Assembly: GCA_027186245.1 (NCBI GenBank)
Contig: CP114485.1
Coordinates: 5,518,001-5,582,000, forward strand
Direction of reading: 5' to 3'
DNA from: Coriaria nepalensis
Taxonomy: Eukaryota > Streptophyta > Magnoliopsida > Cucurbitales > Coriariaceae
Length of the DNA: 64,000 nt
Part shown: piece after piece, positions 1-13,727 of the stretch
Layout: the number at the start of each line of letters is the position of its first letter
Position numbering within the stretch: position 1 is the first letter of the stretch
Notes under the pieces: generated by a model
Seen by the model: only the letters and a program-made list of their open reading frames with translations
Database searches by the model: none
Told to the model about the DNA's origin: nothing
Position numbers and translations under genes: made by a program

Positions 1-2010
1 AAAAAATTAAATAAATGTAATAAATGCTTATAGAGTGACTATAGAAATGAAAATTTGAGAAGATAAATGCTTGAGATAAATAAAGAACTGTCAATGAAAT
101 AAATAACTTGAAAGAAAATCAAGTATAATGAAATAAAATCAAGAATATTTTGATAAAATTGAAATTAAATACAAATTATACATTACGACGTGAAATAAAA
201 TCTATATTATGCCTACTCTTAAGAGGTGATAAATTAAGAGAACGAATAAGAAAAGAGAAGAATGTGTCAATCTGTTAATGACAAATCGAGACTTTCACTC
301 GGATGAGATTTCAGTACTCTAATCATTATTTCTAAAAATGAATCTTACGGAATCATAAGCATATTTTATGGGAGGAAGACGACAAATGTCATTTCAAACT
401 TGAAGATGATAAATTCACTAGAGCGAGAGAATTTACGAGTGTTATTTGATTTTTTTATCGGTGACTATTTAAATGTTGTTGTTTTGATATGTGTTGATTG
501 ATTGTCCTTTTTGTCTTCACCAATGTCTTCTATTTATATGCAAACGAGTTGATAACATAGATGTAAATAAGTTGAAGTCAACTTCTCACTTCCCCATCTC
601 AGGCGCCACTTCCCCACTTCATGAGCCCTAACCTCATTTTTTTGGTGGATGGTTGATTGACAAAGCTTTCGGTCGAGAATGAGTCCATATTCATTGAAAC
701 TGATTTCCCTCCACTTTCCACCAAATCCGGCCATACCCCCCTTTCGGCCATTCATCAAGTTGGTTAAGATTGAGTCGACTTCCAACCGTTTTGTGGGGAA
801 AAAATTGTTTGGGCAAGTATCTCTATCGAAAATTTTCCTTTACTCCCCCAATTTTAGTTGAAAATGTTGGTTATTTCTCTAATTTCAGGCAACTCCTTGG
901 TTTGGTGGAAGTTATTTTATTTTTTCTACAATCGGTCAAGATTATATTTTTCATGATTCTTATAAAGGTGACTTCTTGCATCGCATTATTGATCCATATA
1001 ACTTATTCACTTTTATGCATATTTCATATTTAACCAAATTTTCTTAACTGAATTATATTCGATCGGCCATAATCAATTAATACCTAGTTTAATTAACAAT
1101 TTGATTTTAATTAATTAACTTAGATGCAATCGATTCTCATTTAATCAGCCTAATTATCGCTTGACACGTGTCAAATATTTTATTAAATGTATCAAGACTG
1201 AGAAAACAAACTTTAAGTGCTTTTTTTTTTTTGGGTCTTGATAAAGAAGGATTAGTAAAGACTAAAGACTTCTATAAAATGATTTAAGCTTGGAAAGTTG
1301 TTTTCCAGTCGCTTTGTTACGTACAGAAATGCCTAAACATGGGTTCCTAGAATAAGTAATTGCATGTGATTCTAGAGAATTAAACTTTTGCTTTTTCGGT
1401 TGTATTGATTGAAAAACATGATCTATACTCAAAAAGCTGAGCAATAAGGATTGGTAATTATGATATTATATTATATAATTAAGTTATAAATTTGGGTTAA
1501 AATTTTAAAATTTAGATCTCAAATGCTTGTTTTATACTATTATCAATTAATTACACTACACATATAATCTGTATATATCATGTATATTCTAGGCGTTGTA
1601 ATACATTTTTGGAATATTCTAGTATGCCAAGAAATATTTGGTCAATTCCAGATTATCTGAAAATTATGATGATCTAATCCATTACTTGTTCAAGTAAAAT
1701 ACTCAATGAATATATTGACAGTTAATAATACCATATTTGTACATTACCGCAATGTACAAGGATTTCAATAAATCAGTGAGATTTGGCGTATGATTACTCA
1801 AATAATTAATTAATAATTTTTTTTTTTTTTTGGAACACGAGGTAATTGAACTGTCTGTTGACCGAGGAATGAAAAGGAGACCGTGTTATAGATCGGCGAG
1901 GAAATGGTGTGGGCCCTCCTGTGTGAAGTGGAGGAGTACTAAGTAAGTGGGAAGTGGAAGAGGGGGGGGGGACCAATGAAGTGGAAGGGCTGGGTTTGGT
2001 TTGGACCTGG
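1..2010. other. Intergenic, AT-rich, no gene seen
   Basis: I see no gene here. The short open frames at about 530-1030 have no recognisable motif and overlap on both strands, as chance frames do. From about 1900 the sequence becomes richer in G and C and leads into the upstream region of the Dof gene. Confidence 0.5.
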
Positions 2011-2011
2011 C

Positions 2012-2047
<36 letters not shown>

Positions 2048-2060
2048 TGTGTGTGTGTGT
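2012..2060. repeat. (CTGG)9 microsatellite followed by (TG)n
   Basis: Nine perfect CTGG units occupy 2012-2047 and run straight into a short TG repeat to about 2060. The tract lies about 600 bases upstream of the Dof start codon, so it is in the distal promoter or the transcribed leader. It should be length-variable between individuals. Confidence 0.9.
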
Positions 2061-2540
2061 GGGGTCCATATAAAAAGAACTAGTTGCAATCCACGCGGAT
2101 CTGGGTCCCACAGGAAGAAAACACATGCGCTTCATGGTCCGTCCCTCCCCTGTCCCCAAATGAAACCGCTACATACATACACACACAGTGAAACTGTAAA
2201 TATTAAAAAATATAACTATATTAGTAATAAAACAACTAATGGGTTTTTATTTTCTTTTTAGAGAGAGAGAGGAGAGATTAATAAAACAAGTTTTTATTAC
2301 ATAAAATAAATAAATGCATATATCTGTCGTGCAAGCCAACTTCATCATCATCAGTACATCTATCTCTCTCTCTGTCTTATACTTTCTCTCTCCTGTCTTG
2401 TACTTTCTCTCTCCAGATGATGGATTACTTTATATATCTCATCTAGGAGGGGGTGGTGGCTCTTAAAATTTCCTTACTTTGCATGATACCATCATCTACT
2501 TGCTACTACAAAGTACAACCCGCCCTCTCCTTCCCTCATT

Positions 2541-2567
<27 letters not shown>
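2541..2567 (+). repeat. (TC)n tract in the Dof leader
   Basis: An uninterrupted TC dinucleotide run lies about 95 bases before the proposed Dof start codon. CT/GA-rich runs are common around transcription starts and in leaders of plant genes. Shorter CT-rich stretches occur at about 2361-2414. I infer that this is leader sequence rather than coding sequence. Confidence 0.75.
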
Positions 2568-2572
<5 letters not shown>

Positions 2573-2662
2573 CTTCAACTTTCTCTTTCTAAAACACTTT
2601 CAAAGCAAAAGAAAGCTCTCAAATCTCCGAGTAAATTTACAGCGTGATTATTTCATGTTATA

Positions 2663-4192
2663 ATGGATCACTCTCCTGCACAAAACCAGGTAATTAATCC
2701 ACTACTTTACATATATATATACACATACCGATTCATATATATAAGCTTTGTTTCTTGCTTAGTTGCTTTATGAAGTTTGAAAAAAGAAGTCAAAAGATCA
2801 AGAAATTTCTCATGAAACTGATCTTCGATCTTGTTTTCTGGGAGTAATTTTGGATCGATCTAGGTCCCGTGTTATTACTCACATTTTTTTTTTCCTTTTT
2901 CTTCTTCATTTTCTACCCAGCCAAACGAGAAGATTAATTGGGTGGTTTTTGCAGATTTTTTTTTATAAATTAATTCTGCGAGCCTAGTTCGATCATCTTA
3001 ATTTAAAATAAGACCTATATATAGATCCGATCAATTAACAGAGGCAAATAATTGAAGACAACTAATTAATCTCCCACTTTATAACAGTTGTAGTAAACCA
3101 ATTAGGGTTTCCTCAAGAACATTATAATTAGTCAACAACAAACCCACTAATGATAAACAATTAACCTTAATTTGTACAAACTTGTAGCTTGTAGTGGTAT
3201 AGGTAGTTACTAGTTCATCTTCTAATTAATTAATTTAAAAAAAAAATTGGCAGGAAATGATGAATACAAACTCACTGGAATGCATGTTAATGTGCAACAC
3301 TCCAAAATCACAGCAAGTGCAAGATCCAAACAGTACAAGGAAGCCAAGACCAGCACCAGAACAAGCCTTAAAATGTCCAAGATGTGATTCCAGCAACACC
3401 AAATTCTGTTACTACAACAACTACAGCCTCACCCAACCGAGGTATTTCTGCAAATCCTGTAGAAGATACTGGACCAAAGGTGGGACCCTCAGGAATGTTC
3501 CAGTGGGCGGCGGCTGTAGGAAGAACAAGCGATCCTCATCCTCTGGTTCCACCCCATCTTCAAAAAAATCATCACCTTTGATCAACCCCAACCCTCTGAT
3601 CACCACCGTGGCCGCCGCCACTACTGCTAATTCCTATGACTCAAATGACTTGACCCTTGCATTTTCCAGGCTACAAAAATCATGTACTGGCAGCTCATTG
3701 ATCTTTGATCATCATGATCTTGTTGGGCCAGGTGGGATCTCTAGTTTTCTCCAAACCCAGAGCAATTTCATTCGTCAGAATCAGAATAGCATGTACACTA
3801 ATTATGGGTTCGATGATCATGACGGGTTGGGACGGATCGAGATGGGGCTCGAGCAATACGACCCGGACCATGATCAGTTGAGTAATGCAACTACTCAGGC
3901 AGTGACTGTTACTACAATGAAGCAAGAGGTGGTGGGTGTTAATAGCAATAATAATAACAATAATGAGAGCAAGATCTTGTGGGGATTTCCATGGCAGATG
4001 AGTGATAACAATGGAGGTAATGGAGATATTAATATTAACAATACTAACAGTAATAATAATAATTATAGTTATGGTATAGGCGATCACATTGTTGATCTTA
4101 ACAATTCAGCTGGAGGAAGATCAGAAAGGTGGATTAGTGGGATGAATTCTTCTTCTTCTTGGCATGGACTTCTTAATAGCCCATTAATGTAG
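2663..4192 (+). CDS. Dof-type zinc-finger transcription factor, two exons
   Basis: Exons are 2663-2689 and 3254-4192. The 564-base intron has GT-AG ends and falls between codons, giving 321 residues. The first exon encodes only nine residues (MDHSPAQNQ), and a short first exon before the Dof domain is usual for one branch of the family. The Dof finger spans residues 50-100, with zinc-binding Cys50, Cys53, Cys75 and Cys78 in the exact CX2CX21CX2C spacing, followed by the basic stretch RKNKRSS. Family members bind AAAG-core DNA sites in the nucleus. The remainder is low-complexity: Ser-rich after the finger, Asn runs near residues 235-275, and a C-terminal Trp-containing tail (SSSSWHGLL) of a kind often linked to activation. 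The subfamily is uncertain; a vascular or PEAR-like Dof is possible. Confidence 0.93.
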
Positions 4193-5451
4193 TAGGTACC
4201 TATAATTAATTAATTAATGCATACTACCCTTGTAGTCTTTTTCTTTTTCTTCTCTCTTTTTTTTAGGGTTTTTTTTTTTTTTTCTCCAGAATCAAACAGT
4301 ACTTAATTTCTGGTTTTTGGGTTTGTAAGGTGTAATTGGAGTTGTACTAATTATGAAAAGATGAATAGTTTGATTCAACCGGGTCATCGTTAGTTTCAAT
4401 TTTCAATTTTTTTTCTTGTCCTTCATATTCTTATTTACTTTTTAATTAATATATCATTATTATCCATGCTACAATTAAATTATATTATTATATTATTATA
4501 AAAGAATAAGGAAAGGAATGGGAATGAGAGTGACATTTCATAGTATTGGTACAGTCTCAACTCACTGAAGCATTCAAATCTTGTAACCAAAAGGAAAAAA
4601 AATAAAATATATATATAAATAAAAGGGGGTGTGGACTTGTGGTTGTGTTTGTAGCTGTGTTTTTCAAGATATTTTGCCATCATTGGGGTCTAGTTTTCAT
4701 GTAAATTCCTTCGTAATATTAAAATACAATTTGTCTAGTGGATATATATAACTGTAGAGGTCTGTTATTATATTATATAATATATTTATTTTATTAATTT
4801 ACTTTTCATTGGAATAGAGAAAATAGAGCACCAATTTCGGTGTAGATTTGTATATACACACATTATCAGACACCAAATCTAACCTAAGATTTGAGCGTGA
4901 AGGGAATTTAGTCAGTGATCTTGTTTGAAAAACATTCACTTCTTTGCATATTTATTTATATATTTGTTTGTCGGCCCCACACACTCGTTAATTTATTTAT
5001 TTATTTATTTATTTTATATTCTTAATTTTGTAATGGAGAGAGATTCCATTAATCGATGGGGTTAATTTGTTTAATTGTAGTTGGTAAATTTTTATTAGTT
5101 AAAAATAAAATAAAGTAAGATAAAATAATGTAAAGAAAAAGGACGTTAAAGACCTCTTAGTTAAGCAAGCACTAAATAACTTGTCATGTCAGTATTTTCT
5201 ATATAGAAATCTAAGTTAACATATCTTAAGCTTAATCTTCATTTCGTTGTACTTGTTTTATATAGGAATTTCTAACCAAATTATCTAATTTTATCTCCAA
5301 AAAGAGCCTTAAAAGGGTTATCTATACTTTTTCATTTTGGAAGATTTTGAATTGCAAGCAAAATTTGCTAACTAACCTATTTCCAAATTATTTTTATAAT
5401 TGGCATAGATAGCCTTACTTCTACTAATGTGGTTTCATCACACTTCCTTTT
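4193..5451. other. Dof 3' region and AT-rich spacer
   Basis: The first few hundred bases after the stop are T-rich and probably hold the Dof 3' untranslated region. The rest is AT-rich with short ATTT runs (about 4990-5015). I see no conserved coding sequence on either strand. Confidence 0.5.
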
Positions 5452-5751
5452 ATAGGGATGCACAAAAAATCCAAATTTAATCCGATTCAATCCGATAATA
5501 ATTTCGGATATTTACATTATAGATGAAATGAGATTGGATCGGATCATTAAAAAAAAAAAAGATGATATTTCACAATTTTTCATTATATGGATCAGATTAA
5601 ATTGGATCTGGTCGGATAATTTAATTAAAAAAAAAATATATGAATTGAATCAGATATATGAGTGAAAATTTTTATTAGATCGTATATCTAATCTAATCAA
5701 TTTCAATGAACATCCGATCGGATCGGATTAGATACGATGTTCATCCCTAAT
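5452..5751. mobile_element. Short non-autonomous DNA element, hAT-like termini
   Basis: The segment begins with TAGGGATGCACA and ends with the inverted counterpart TGTTCATCCCTA, so the termini form a short imperfect inverted repeat. TAGGGATG-type ends are known from plant hAT elements. The interior is built of degenerate GGATCGGAT / ATCCGATCC motifs and has no open frame. A clean 8-base target duplication is not visible, so the copy is probably old. A similar interior-like stretch lies at about 24985-25050. Confidence 0.5.
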
Positions 5752-6310
5752 CTTTTCGGTAGCCTATATGGCAGACTTGAAAATTAAAACCACAGGTCAT
5801 TTCCGTTAGAAATTGAACCCTAAACGAATAACTTAAAAGCCTTATTAACCAGAATTCCCTCTCTGATGCTCACTCAATTTTTTCTTTCTTCATCATTTCA
5901 AGATCACGAAATTTTTACATATATCTATATACATATATGCATATCCAGACCATAAAGAGGATTCTATATGAAAATCAATATCTGATTCTAGTTTGTTAAC
6001 AAGCTGGCATATAGACCATCGAAAACCCCTCTTCGAATAGAGGGTCGATAGGGAAAACAGTAATCAGCACTAAGAACTATAGGGGAGAAAAAAAATTTCA
6101 CCGACAGAAATCCAACACAATAAGCGAAAAATGAGGAATAAAATTTATGTTTAACATTTAGCAGAATTTCTTCTATTTAAAACACTAGTTTTCAACATAT
6201 CTTAACATTTTGCTAAAACACTTCAAACACGAATAATCCAACTGAAGATCAATCTAGGATTTTCTTTGGGAAATGGATGACAAAACCGAACAGAGAAAAT
6301 TGTTTATAAC
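5752..6310. other. Spacer and S23 3' untranslated region
   Basis: There is no open frame of note. The part nearest 6310 should be the 3' untranslated region of the minus-strand ribosomal protein gene. I see nothing else. Confidence 0.45.
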
Positions 6311-7432
<1,122 letters not shown>

Positions 7433-7529
7433 GGTGACTGTAAGAGGACTCTTCCACTTGCAGGATAGATTTCAGAGAGGTTGAGAGCGGCAAGAGGACG
7501 GAGCAGCAGCGAGAGAGTAAGGGAGAAAA

Positions 7530-7634
7530 AAACCCTAACTTTATTGGCATATTATATACTCTAATTTGGGCTTCTTAGAGTAAAATCGGGGCCCCATTTT
7601 TCTGTTTCTGGTTAGCCCAATTACGTCCGGCCCA
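7530..7634 (-). promoter_or_regulatory. S23 promoter: telo-box, TATA-like and site II elements
   Basis: Upstream of the S23 start there is AAACCCTAA (telo-box, 7530-7538), a TATATAAT-like stretch at 7549-7558 read on the minus strand, and three site II motifs of the TGGGCY type (7567-7572, 7614-7619, 7629-7634). Telo-box plus site II is the established promoter signature of plant ribosomal-protein and other proliferation-linked genes. The assignment to S23 rests on position, about 100-200 bases before its ATG. Confidence 0.75.
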
Positions 7635-7689
7635 TCACTGTCCTTATTTCTAAAACTGTTGTTTTCTTTTTCTTTTATATTTTATTTTT

Positions 7690-8039
7690 ATAAAATACAG
7701 TAAAATCTTAATAATTCAAATAATTTTGGGATTAAAAAAATGTATTAATTTTATAAAATATTAAATTATCGATAAATATATAAATGAATTTGTAAATTTT
7801 TAATTTTTTAAAAAGATTTATCAGATTCATTTAAAAATTAAATAAATAAGAAAATTAAAATTAACAAATATAGAATGAACGATCACTTTATTTTAAGTAA
7901 TATAATTTTTAAATTTAAATAAGTATTAATAAAAATTAGAAATAAGATACAAGTTGATATCGTTTTATTAAGAAATAATCCGGACTCATATTTCTTAGAA
8001 AGACATGATACAACAACTATTATATCTTTCCAAATTATA
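7690..8039. repeat. AT-rich block, possible MITE relic
   Basis: The block starts with ACAGTAAAATCTTAATAATT and continues with repeated TTAAT / TTTATAAAATATTAA elements. This resembles a widespread plant miniature element with TACAGT ends, but I cannot find a convincing matching right end. There is no coding sequence. Confidence 0.3.
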
Positions 8040-8059
8040 TAATATGCCTGAGATATATA

Positions 8060-9602
8060 TATATATATGCTTTCTAACTTATTGAGATTGAATAATGATA
8101 AGATGATGATGAATCTAGAGAGCGGAATTAAAGTGGAGAGAGAGAAACCGTTTTTCCATTATCATCATTTTGCCGCACATTATAGTTAGCTGAACTAACT
8201 AATAACAAATTAACTGACGTTTAACAATAACAACCACATCATTTAACTAACGGCTGCGTCATCTAACTAACATCCACGTCCACGTCCACGTCCACGTCAT
8301 TACTCCACCTCAAGGGGGAGGGGGAGATAAATCAAGAACCCCCCGCTTGGTTAGGAGGCGTGCATGCCGAAGCTTGCTTAATGCCTTCGTGAATATGTCA
8401 ACTGGCTGAGCTGAAGTGTGGATAGCTATGGGTTGAATAATGCCCTGTTGAACTTTCTCTCGAACGCGATGGCAGTCAATCTCGATGTGTTAATGCGTTC
8501 GTTGAACACAGGATTGAGTACGATTTGTCTATCACAGTGCATTGAAACATGAGTTGGGCATGAAACAAAGAGATCATGAAGGAGATTAAGCAACCAGGTG
8601 ATTTCGCATGTAGTTGTGGCCATGGATCGGTACTCAGCTTCGCAAACGAGCTGGAGACTATATTTTGTTTCTTTGTTTTCCACGAAATCAGAGACTGCCC
8701 AAGCATGATGCAATATCTTGTTATTGATTTGTGGGTTAATTGACATGATGCCTAATCTGAATCACAGTTGGCATAAAGCTCAAAGTTAGTGACAAAGTTG
8801 AAGAACAAACCTTGTACTAGATGTTGCTTAACATAGCACAGAACTTTGAAGGCAGCATTAAGGTGAGATTGCTTGGGCATGTGCATATGTTGGCAAAGTA
8901 TCTGGACTGGAAAAGTGATGTCCGGTCGAGGCATAATTAAATATATTAATCGACCAACCAAACGTTGATACTGAGAGGGATCAAACAAAAGAGTATCAGA
9001 TTTGTTGGAGCCAGTCAGTGTATCATGTTCAAAGGAAGTCAACTTGAGATTTTGTTCCATAGGGGACTGAAGTTGGTTTGGAAGCACTAACACCTGCTTC
9101 ATGTATAAGCTCCATAACATATTTCCTTTGTGTGACATAGATGCCATTTAACTTCCGTAGGATCTCAAGGGCAAGGAAAAACTTGAGGAAACCCAAATCC
9201 TTGATTCGAAACCTTGAGTAGAGAAAGGATTTTGCAGTTGAGATGACAATAGAGTTATTGCCAGTAAGCAAGATGTCATCTACGTAGAAGAGTATAACAG
9301 TAAAAGAATTTGTAGTTTTCTTGGTGAAGAGTGAATGATCATTGGTTGATTGAGTGAATCCCTTTCAAGAAGAACTTGAGTAAGTTTGGAGTTCCATTGC
9401 ATAAAAGTTTGCTTTAGTCTATAAAGGGATTTTACCAATTTACAAACCCTTTGCTCCCCCTTGCCTACATAGCCTTAAGGGAGCGTATACTTCTTCTTCT
9501 AAATCACCATTGAGGAATACATTTTATATATCTAATTGATATAATAACCAATTCAACTTAGTGGCAATAGCTATAACACTTCTCATAGTAAAAGAAAAAC
9601 TT
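8060..9602 (-). mobile_element. Ty1/copia retrotransposon fragment, decayed (RT to RNase H plus part of 3' LTR)
   Basis: Read on the minus strand from about 9600 downwards, the order is that of a copia pol 3' half. It has the reverse transcriptase region (QLDI, FLNGDLEEEVY), the catalytic motif FYVDDILLTGNN near 9240-9290, the KDLG stretch, then RNase H ([18 protein letters not shown] near 8590-8650) and the C-terminal FTKALSK near 8370-8400. Frames change several times and stops occur, so it is dead. A purine-rich stretch and a probable 3' LTR beginning TGTTAGTTAGATG (minus strand, about 8272) follow the pol end. The 5' half is missing; it stops where the AT-rich block at 9603 begins. Confidence 0.85.
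8272..8297. repeat. (CCACGT)4 hexamer repeat
   Basis: Four tandem copies of a CCACGT hexamer sit between the pol 3' end and the presumed LTR of the copia fragment. Each copy holds an ACGT core, the core of bZIP binding sites. I would not infer regulation from this inside a dead element. Confidence 0.7.
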
Positions 9603-11850
9603 GTTGTTACGAAGGCAGACTATATGAACAATTAGAGAAATAATTAGGGGAGCGGCGGAAAGATAAATATATATTATTAAAAAAAAAAATAATAAATAGC
9701 ATTTGAAAATAATATAGAATATAGATGTTAATTATATATTTAGTTATAAATTAAAAAAAAAGAAACAAAATTAAGAAATTAATATATCGGATAACCTAAT
9801 TATGTTATATATATATAGAAATATGTAACTTTTTTTAATAGAAAAATATCATTTAGATCATAATATTTTGAAAAATATTAACTCAATATATTGAAATTTG
9901 TATCTAATGATAATTTAAATTTCATTAATATCTTATGTGCTGGACATGGTCTCTGAAAGCATGTGATGAATATTATTTTATGAAATTAATAAAAATAACA
10001 TATAATTGTTATGAATGTATTATTATTGAATAATATGTATAAATATCATAAAATTTCAAATTCATTTATGTGATTATAATCTTGTATTGGTACGAGGGGA
10101 TTAAGATTATTTTAGATAATGAATTAAAATATCTATAATATATTAAAGTATAAATTTTTAATTAATGGTTGCTAGTACGGTTCGTTAGCATTATGAATAT
10201 GAGTGATCTAGATCCGGATTACTGATGTAGATAGACATCTTAGTAGATGTGCTTTATATAATTGGATTATATAGGACATGACCTGATGTGAATTAATTCT
10301 TCATTAAAATGTCGTTTGCCATTAAGAATTTTATTTATATCAATAAATGATCATATGCATATCAATCCAAATCCTGAATATTCATGAACTCATGTTTATG
10401 TTAACTGGATCTTTTGATTCACTCGTCACAGTTTATTTATAAAACATGCTAAAGACTTTTGTTTTGGAGATTCATTGGGATAAGTGGTGGGGAACATGAT
10501 TTACATATATAAAATCCAAACATTCTTCATAAAAGATTGTATATTGGTTCTCTTAAGGGTTAATTCTGGAACTGAATGGTTTTGAGCTCAAATTTATAAT
10601 CAAATTATAAATTGACCATTTATTAGTAAATTAATGGTACTTAAAGATAAAATGATAATTAGAGGGATAAAATTGTACTTTTGACCAACTCTAATTATGA
10701 ATCAATTTTGAGAGGATTGAATGCATGTAATGATAATATCACCGAACTACTAGAGATTGCTTAGTAATTTGTTCTATAATTGCAAGAATACAATCTCATA
10801 TTTTTAGTGGAATAATATTGAGATTAATAAATTAGATTTATTAGATTTAAAAATTTAATTAATAATCTAATTTATTAGAGCTTGAAATTATAGGTCTATG
10901 ATCCCTAGGTCATCTCTATAAAATACTGTATATGGTAAAAATGACAAAGATTGAAAAAATACTTATTTGTAAGAAAATAGTTTTCTGGGGCAAATTTATA
11001 ATTATGAGATAATTAATGTTAATTAATTAAAACTGTATTTAAGTCATGAATTTCGAAATTTATTTATTAAATAATAATATATTTGATTTTGAATTAGATA
11101 TGTTATATATAATATTAAATTGATATGAAATATTGATTTAATATTAAATTAGATAAGTCAAATTTAAATTAGTTTGAGAAACTAATTTAAAATTCAAATA
11201 AGATATGATCTAATTTAAAATAGATGAGATTCTATTTTTAAATAAGATTTGAAAAGGTTTGACTAAATCAAATATATCATTAACAAATATTATATGATTT
11301 AAAATTGATAATATTCTATTTTTAATTAGATTTAAAAAGATTTGATTAAATAAAATATATCATTAAAGATATAATATGATTTAAAATAGATAAAACTTTA
11401 TTTTAAATAAGATTTAGAAAGATTTGAGATATCAAAGATATCATCTAATTATTATTTTATTATTTAATATTATGATTGAATCATCAATTTAATTAATTAA
11501 AAAAGTTTAAATTAAAATTAAATAGAAATCCTAATAGAGTCCTACAAATACATCTCATTCTAATAATTCATGAGAGGTTTTTTTCTTAAGAGAATTTTCT
11601 AAGAGAAAATAATAATAAAAACTTTATCATCTGCCCACACACATCCTATTATGTTGAGGATCGACCTGGGATAGCGTGGTGTGAGTCTCGATGATCGATT
11701 CACATAGGCTAAGGTATGATCTTTTCGTATAAATGTATGATTAATTTATATACATATAAAAGATCGCTAAAAAAGTTTTTGTAAAATTTTTTTATTATAC
11801 ACTGAGACTAATGAATTGCTTCCGCTTTGAGTTTTTTAACTCGTTTTCCA
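9603..11850. repeat. AT-rich LTR-like block, possibly a solo LTR
   Basis: About 2.2 kb has no coding sequence and is uniformly AT-rich. The right end reads TTGCTTCCGCTTTGAG...TTTTCCAACA, typical of a copia LTR 3' end. A transcript-like GC-richer part lies shortly before it (11630-11720). At the left a related GGGGAGCGGCGGAAAG occurs at about 9646. The block interrupts the copia reverse transcriptase at 9602. I cannot define target duplications, so the exact ends and the class are inference. Confidence 0.35.
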
Positions 11851-12050
11851 ACATTATGTTCAATAAATACATATTATGATAAAATTCAGTGACTTAAATT
11901 ATGTACTTTGGAGATCATGATAGAGATCATGCTTATTAAGACTAAACTACATCTCATCCCACCTTCTCCTCCCAAATACATCCACACATAACAAATCTCA
12001 ATTTCCATTAACAAAAAGTACAACTCTTACTCTCAAGAGAAGAAAAAAAG

Positions 12051-13451
12051 ATGATGAGAACTAATAACTACTTGATAGAACTCCTAAACTTTGTTACCTT
12101 CCTCCTCTCAATCCCAATCATAGGAGGAAGAATATGGTTAAGCAACATGGCCAACAAAAAGGACTGCCTCAAGTTCCTCCAATGGCCGTTGATCGTAATT
12201 GGAATCACAATCACGGTTGTCTCATTATCCGATTTTTCCATGTTCATACCTATTTGGCTAATATGGCTATACCTATTTGCCATGTTCTTCATTATAGCCG
12301 CTTCTATCGGTTCATCATTTTTGCTTATGTTGTTATGAGTAAAGAGTCAAAGCCAGCCGTGACTAATAAGGGCTATTTAGATTATTATTTGCAGGACTAT
12401 TCGGGTTGGCTAGCCAAGTGAGTAGAGGATAGTAGCTATTGGGTGAAGTTAGTTATTGTATCAGAGATTCTAAGGTTTGTAAGATGGGAAGTAGTAGTAG
12501 TGGTGCTCTAGAAACTGCCAATATGTTTTATCTTAGGAAGCTTAGTCCTATTGAGGTACGCATACTTTTTTTTTATATTTTAATTATTGTTACTATTATT
12601 TCTAAATTGTCTATAAATAATTGAAGAGTTGATATTTAAAAAAAAAAGATAAAAGAAAAAAAAACAAGAAGTAAATGATAAAAACTGATAAAATATAGAG
12701 AAATTGTTGAGTAAACTATAGATACGGTGGATCATTTATCTCAATTGTATATATCAAATTCGTACTATCTTATCATACATGGCATCAACTTTGTGTGTAG
12801 TTGAAATTGACTAATTCACTATAAACATAGACACGATTTTCTCAAAAAATTCTTCAAAACAGAAAAAAAATATATTAGTAATAGAGAGAGATTATAATAA
12901 CGAAAAATTTTCAATTTATTGTTTGGTTCCATCTGAGATTTATGTTCTTTTCTCATTAACATTTGGATATTGCATTGTCATGTCCTCCCTTTCTGTCATC
13001 TTTTTTGGTTGGAATGGAATCTCACTATGAATATGTCATAGAGAGAGTTTTCACAACATTGAATTACTTAATAATGTACTACTTCTGTAATTTTGTGTAT
13101 TTACAGTCTGGTTGTTCCAAACCACTGACGGCATGTGGTTACACGTACGTAAACAAGACATATTGGGACATCGGAGTTGGCTCAGTGAGGGCAAAGCTAA
13201 GCTGCAGCCAGTGGAGCAATTTATCAAGACCAGCTTTGCTATGTATGCTACTCTTGCAAGGTAGGGGTGCTTGCAAGCCTTAAAAAGAGTTGGAGAAAAG
13301 TGTCGGTAATAACATTGTGATGTTAATCATTCTGGTTATAGTTTACGTGATTAGTTATTCGGCATTTAGGAACATCCGCAAGATCGATAATGATGAACTA
13401 TATGGCTATGCTCGAATGAAGAAGTCCCGGTCCACCATATTTGATACTTAA
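12051..13451 (+). pseudogene. Tetraspanin pseudogene
   Basis: This is a relic of a plant tetraspanin, a four-membrane-segment scaffold protein of the plasma membrane. Exon 1 (12051-12555) starts with the family N-terminus NYLIELLNFVTFLLSIPIIGG and the second segment WLIWLYLFAMFF. It then changes frame near 12300-12340, hits a stop at 12419 and changes frame again before CIRDSKVC. After a GT-AG intron (12556-13106), exon 2 carries SGCSKPLTACGYTYVNKTYW of the large extracellular loop, then shifts twice before the last segment (LIILVIVYVISYSAFRN) and the stop at 13449-13451. At least four frame lesions are present. The usual Cys-Cys motif at the loop start reads Cys-Ser, and the GACCR-like stretch after the second segment is lost. 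A 12-kb-old gene model would be wrong here. Confidence 0.88.
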
Positions 13452-13727
13452 TAAAGATGGTTAAGTATGTAACTGTTCTTGAAATAAGATAAGTGCCTAG
13501 GTTTTCAACATGTGTTTCTAAGGGTTGCATTTTGCACATTGATTTGGAGACATGAATTTGGTTGTGTTTTTTTTTTTTTTTTTGGTATTGGTGTTTTGTT
13601 TGAGAAAATAAAAAAAATGATTAATTATATTTTAGTATTCGTGTAGTTCGATTTTTATGAATTCGTCTATATGTAATCTTTAGCTAACATTTTAATCTAT
13701 GTATTATTAAAATCACTTTTTACTCCT

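Noticed and set aside
534..1033. Overlapping small open frames on both strands
   Set aside because: No motif, no splice logic, composition like the surroundings; chance frames.
1806..2159. 117-codon minus-strand frame with Ser-Gln-Pro-Ala repeats
   Set aside because: The repeats are simply the translation of the (CTGG)n microsatellite.
2453..2647. 64-codon plus-strand frame before the Dof start
   Set aside because: Its start is not ATG and much of it is CT-repeat translation; better read as leader.
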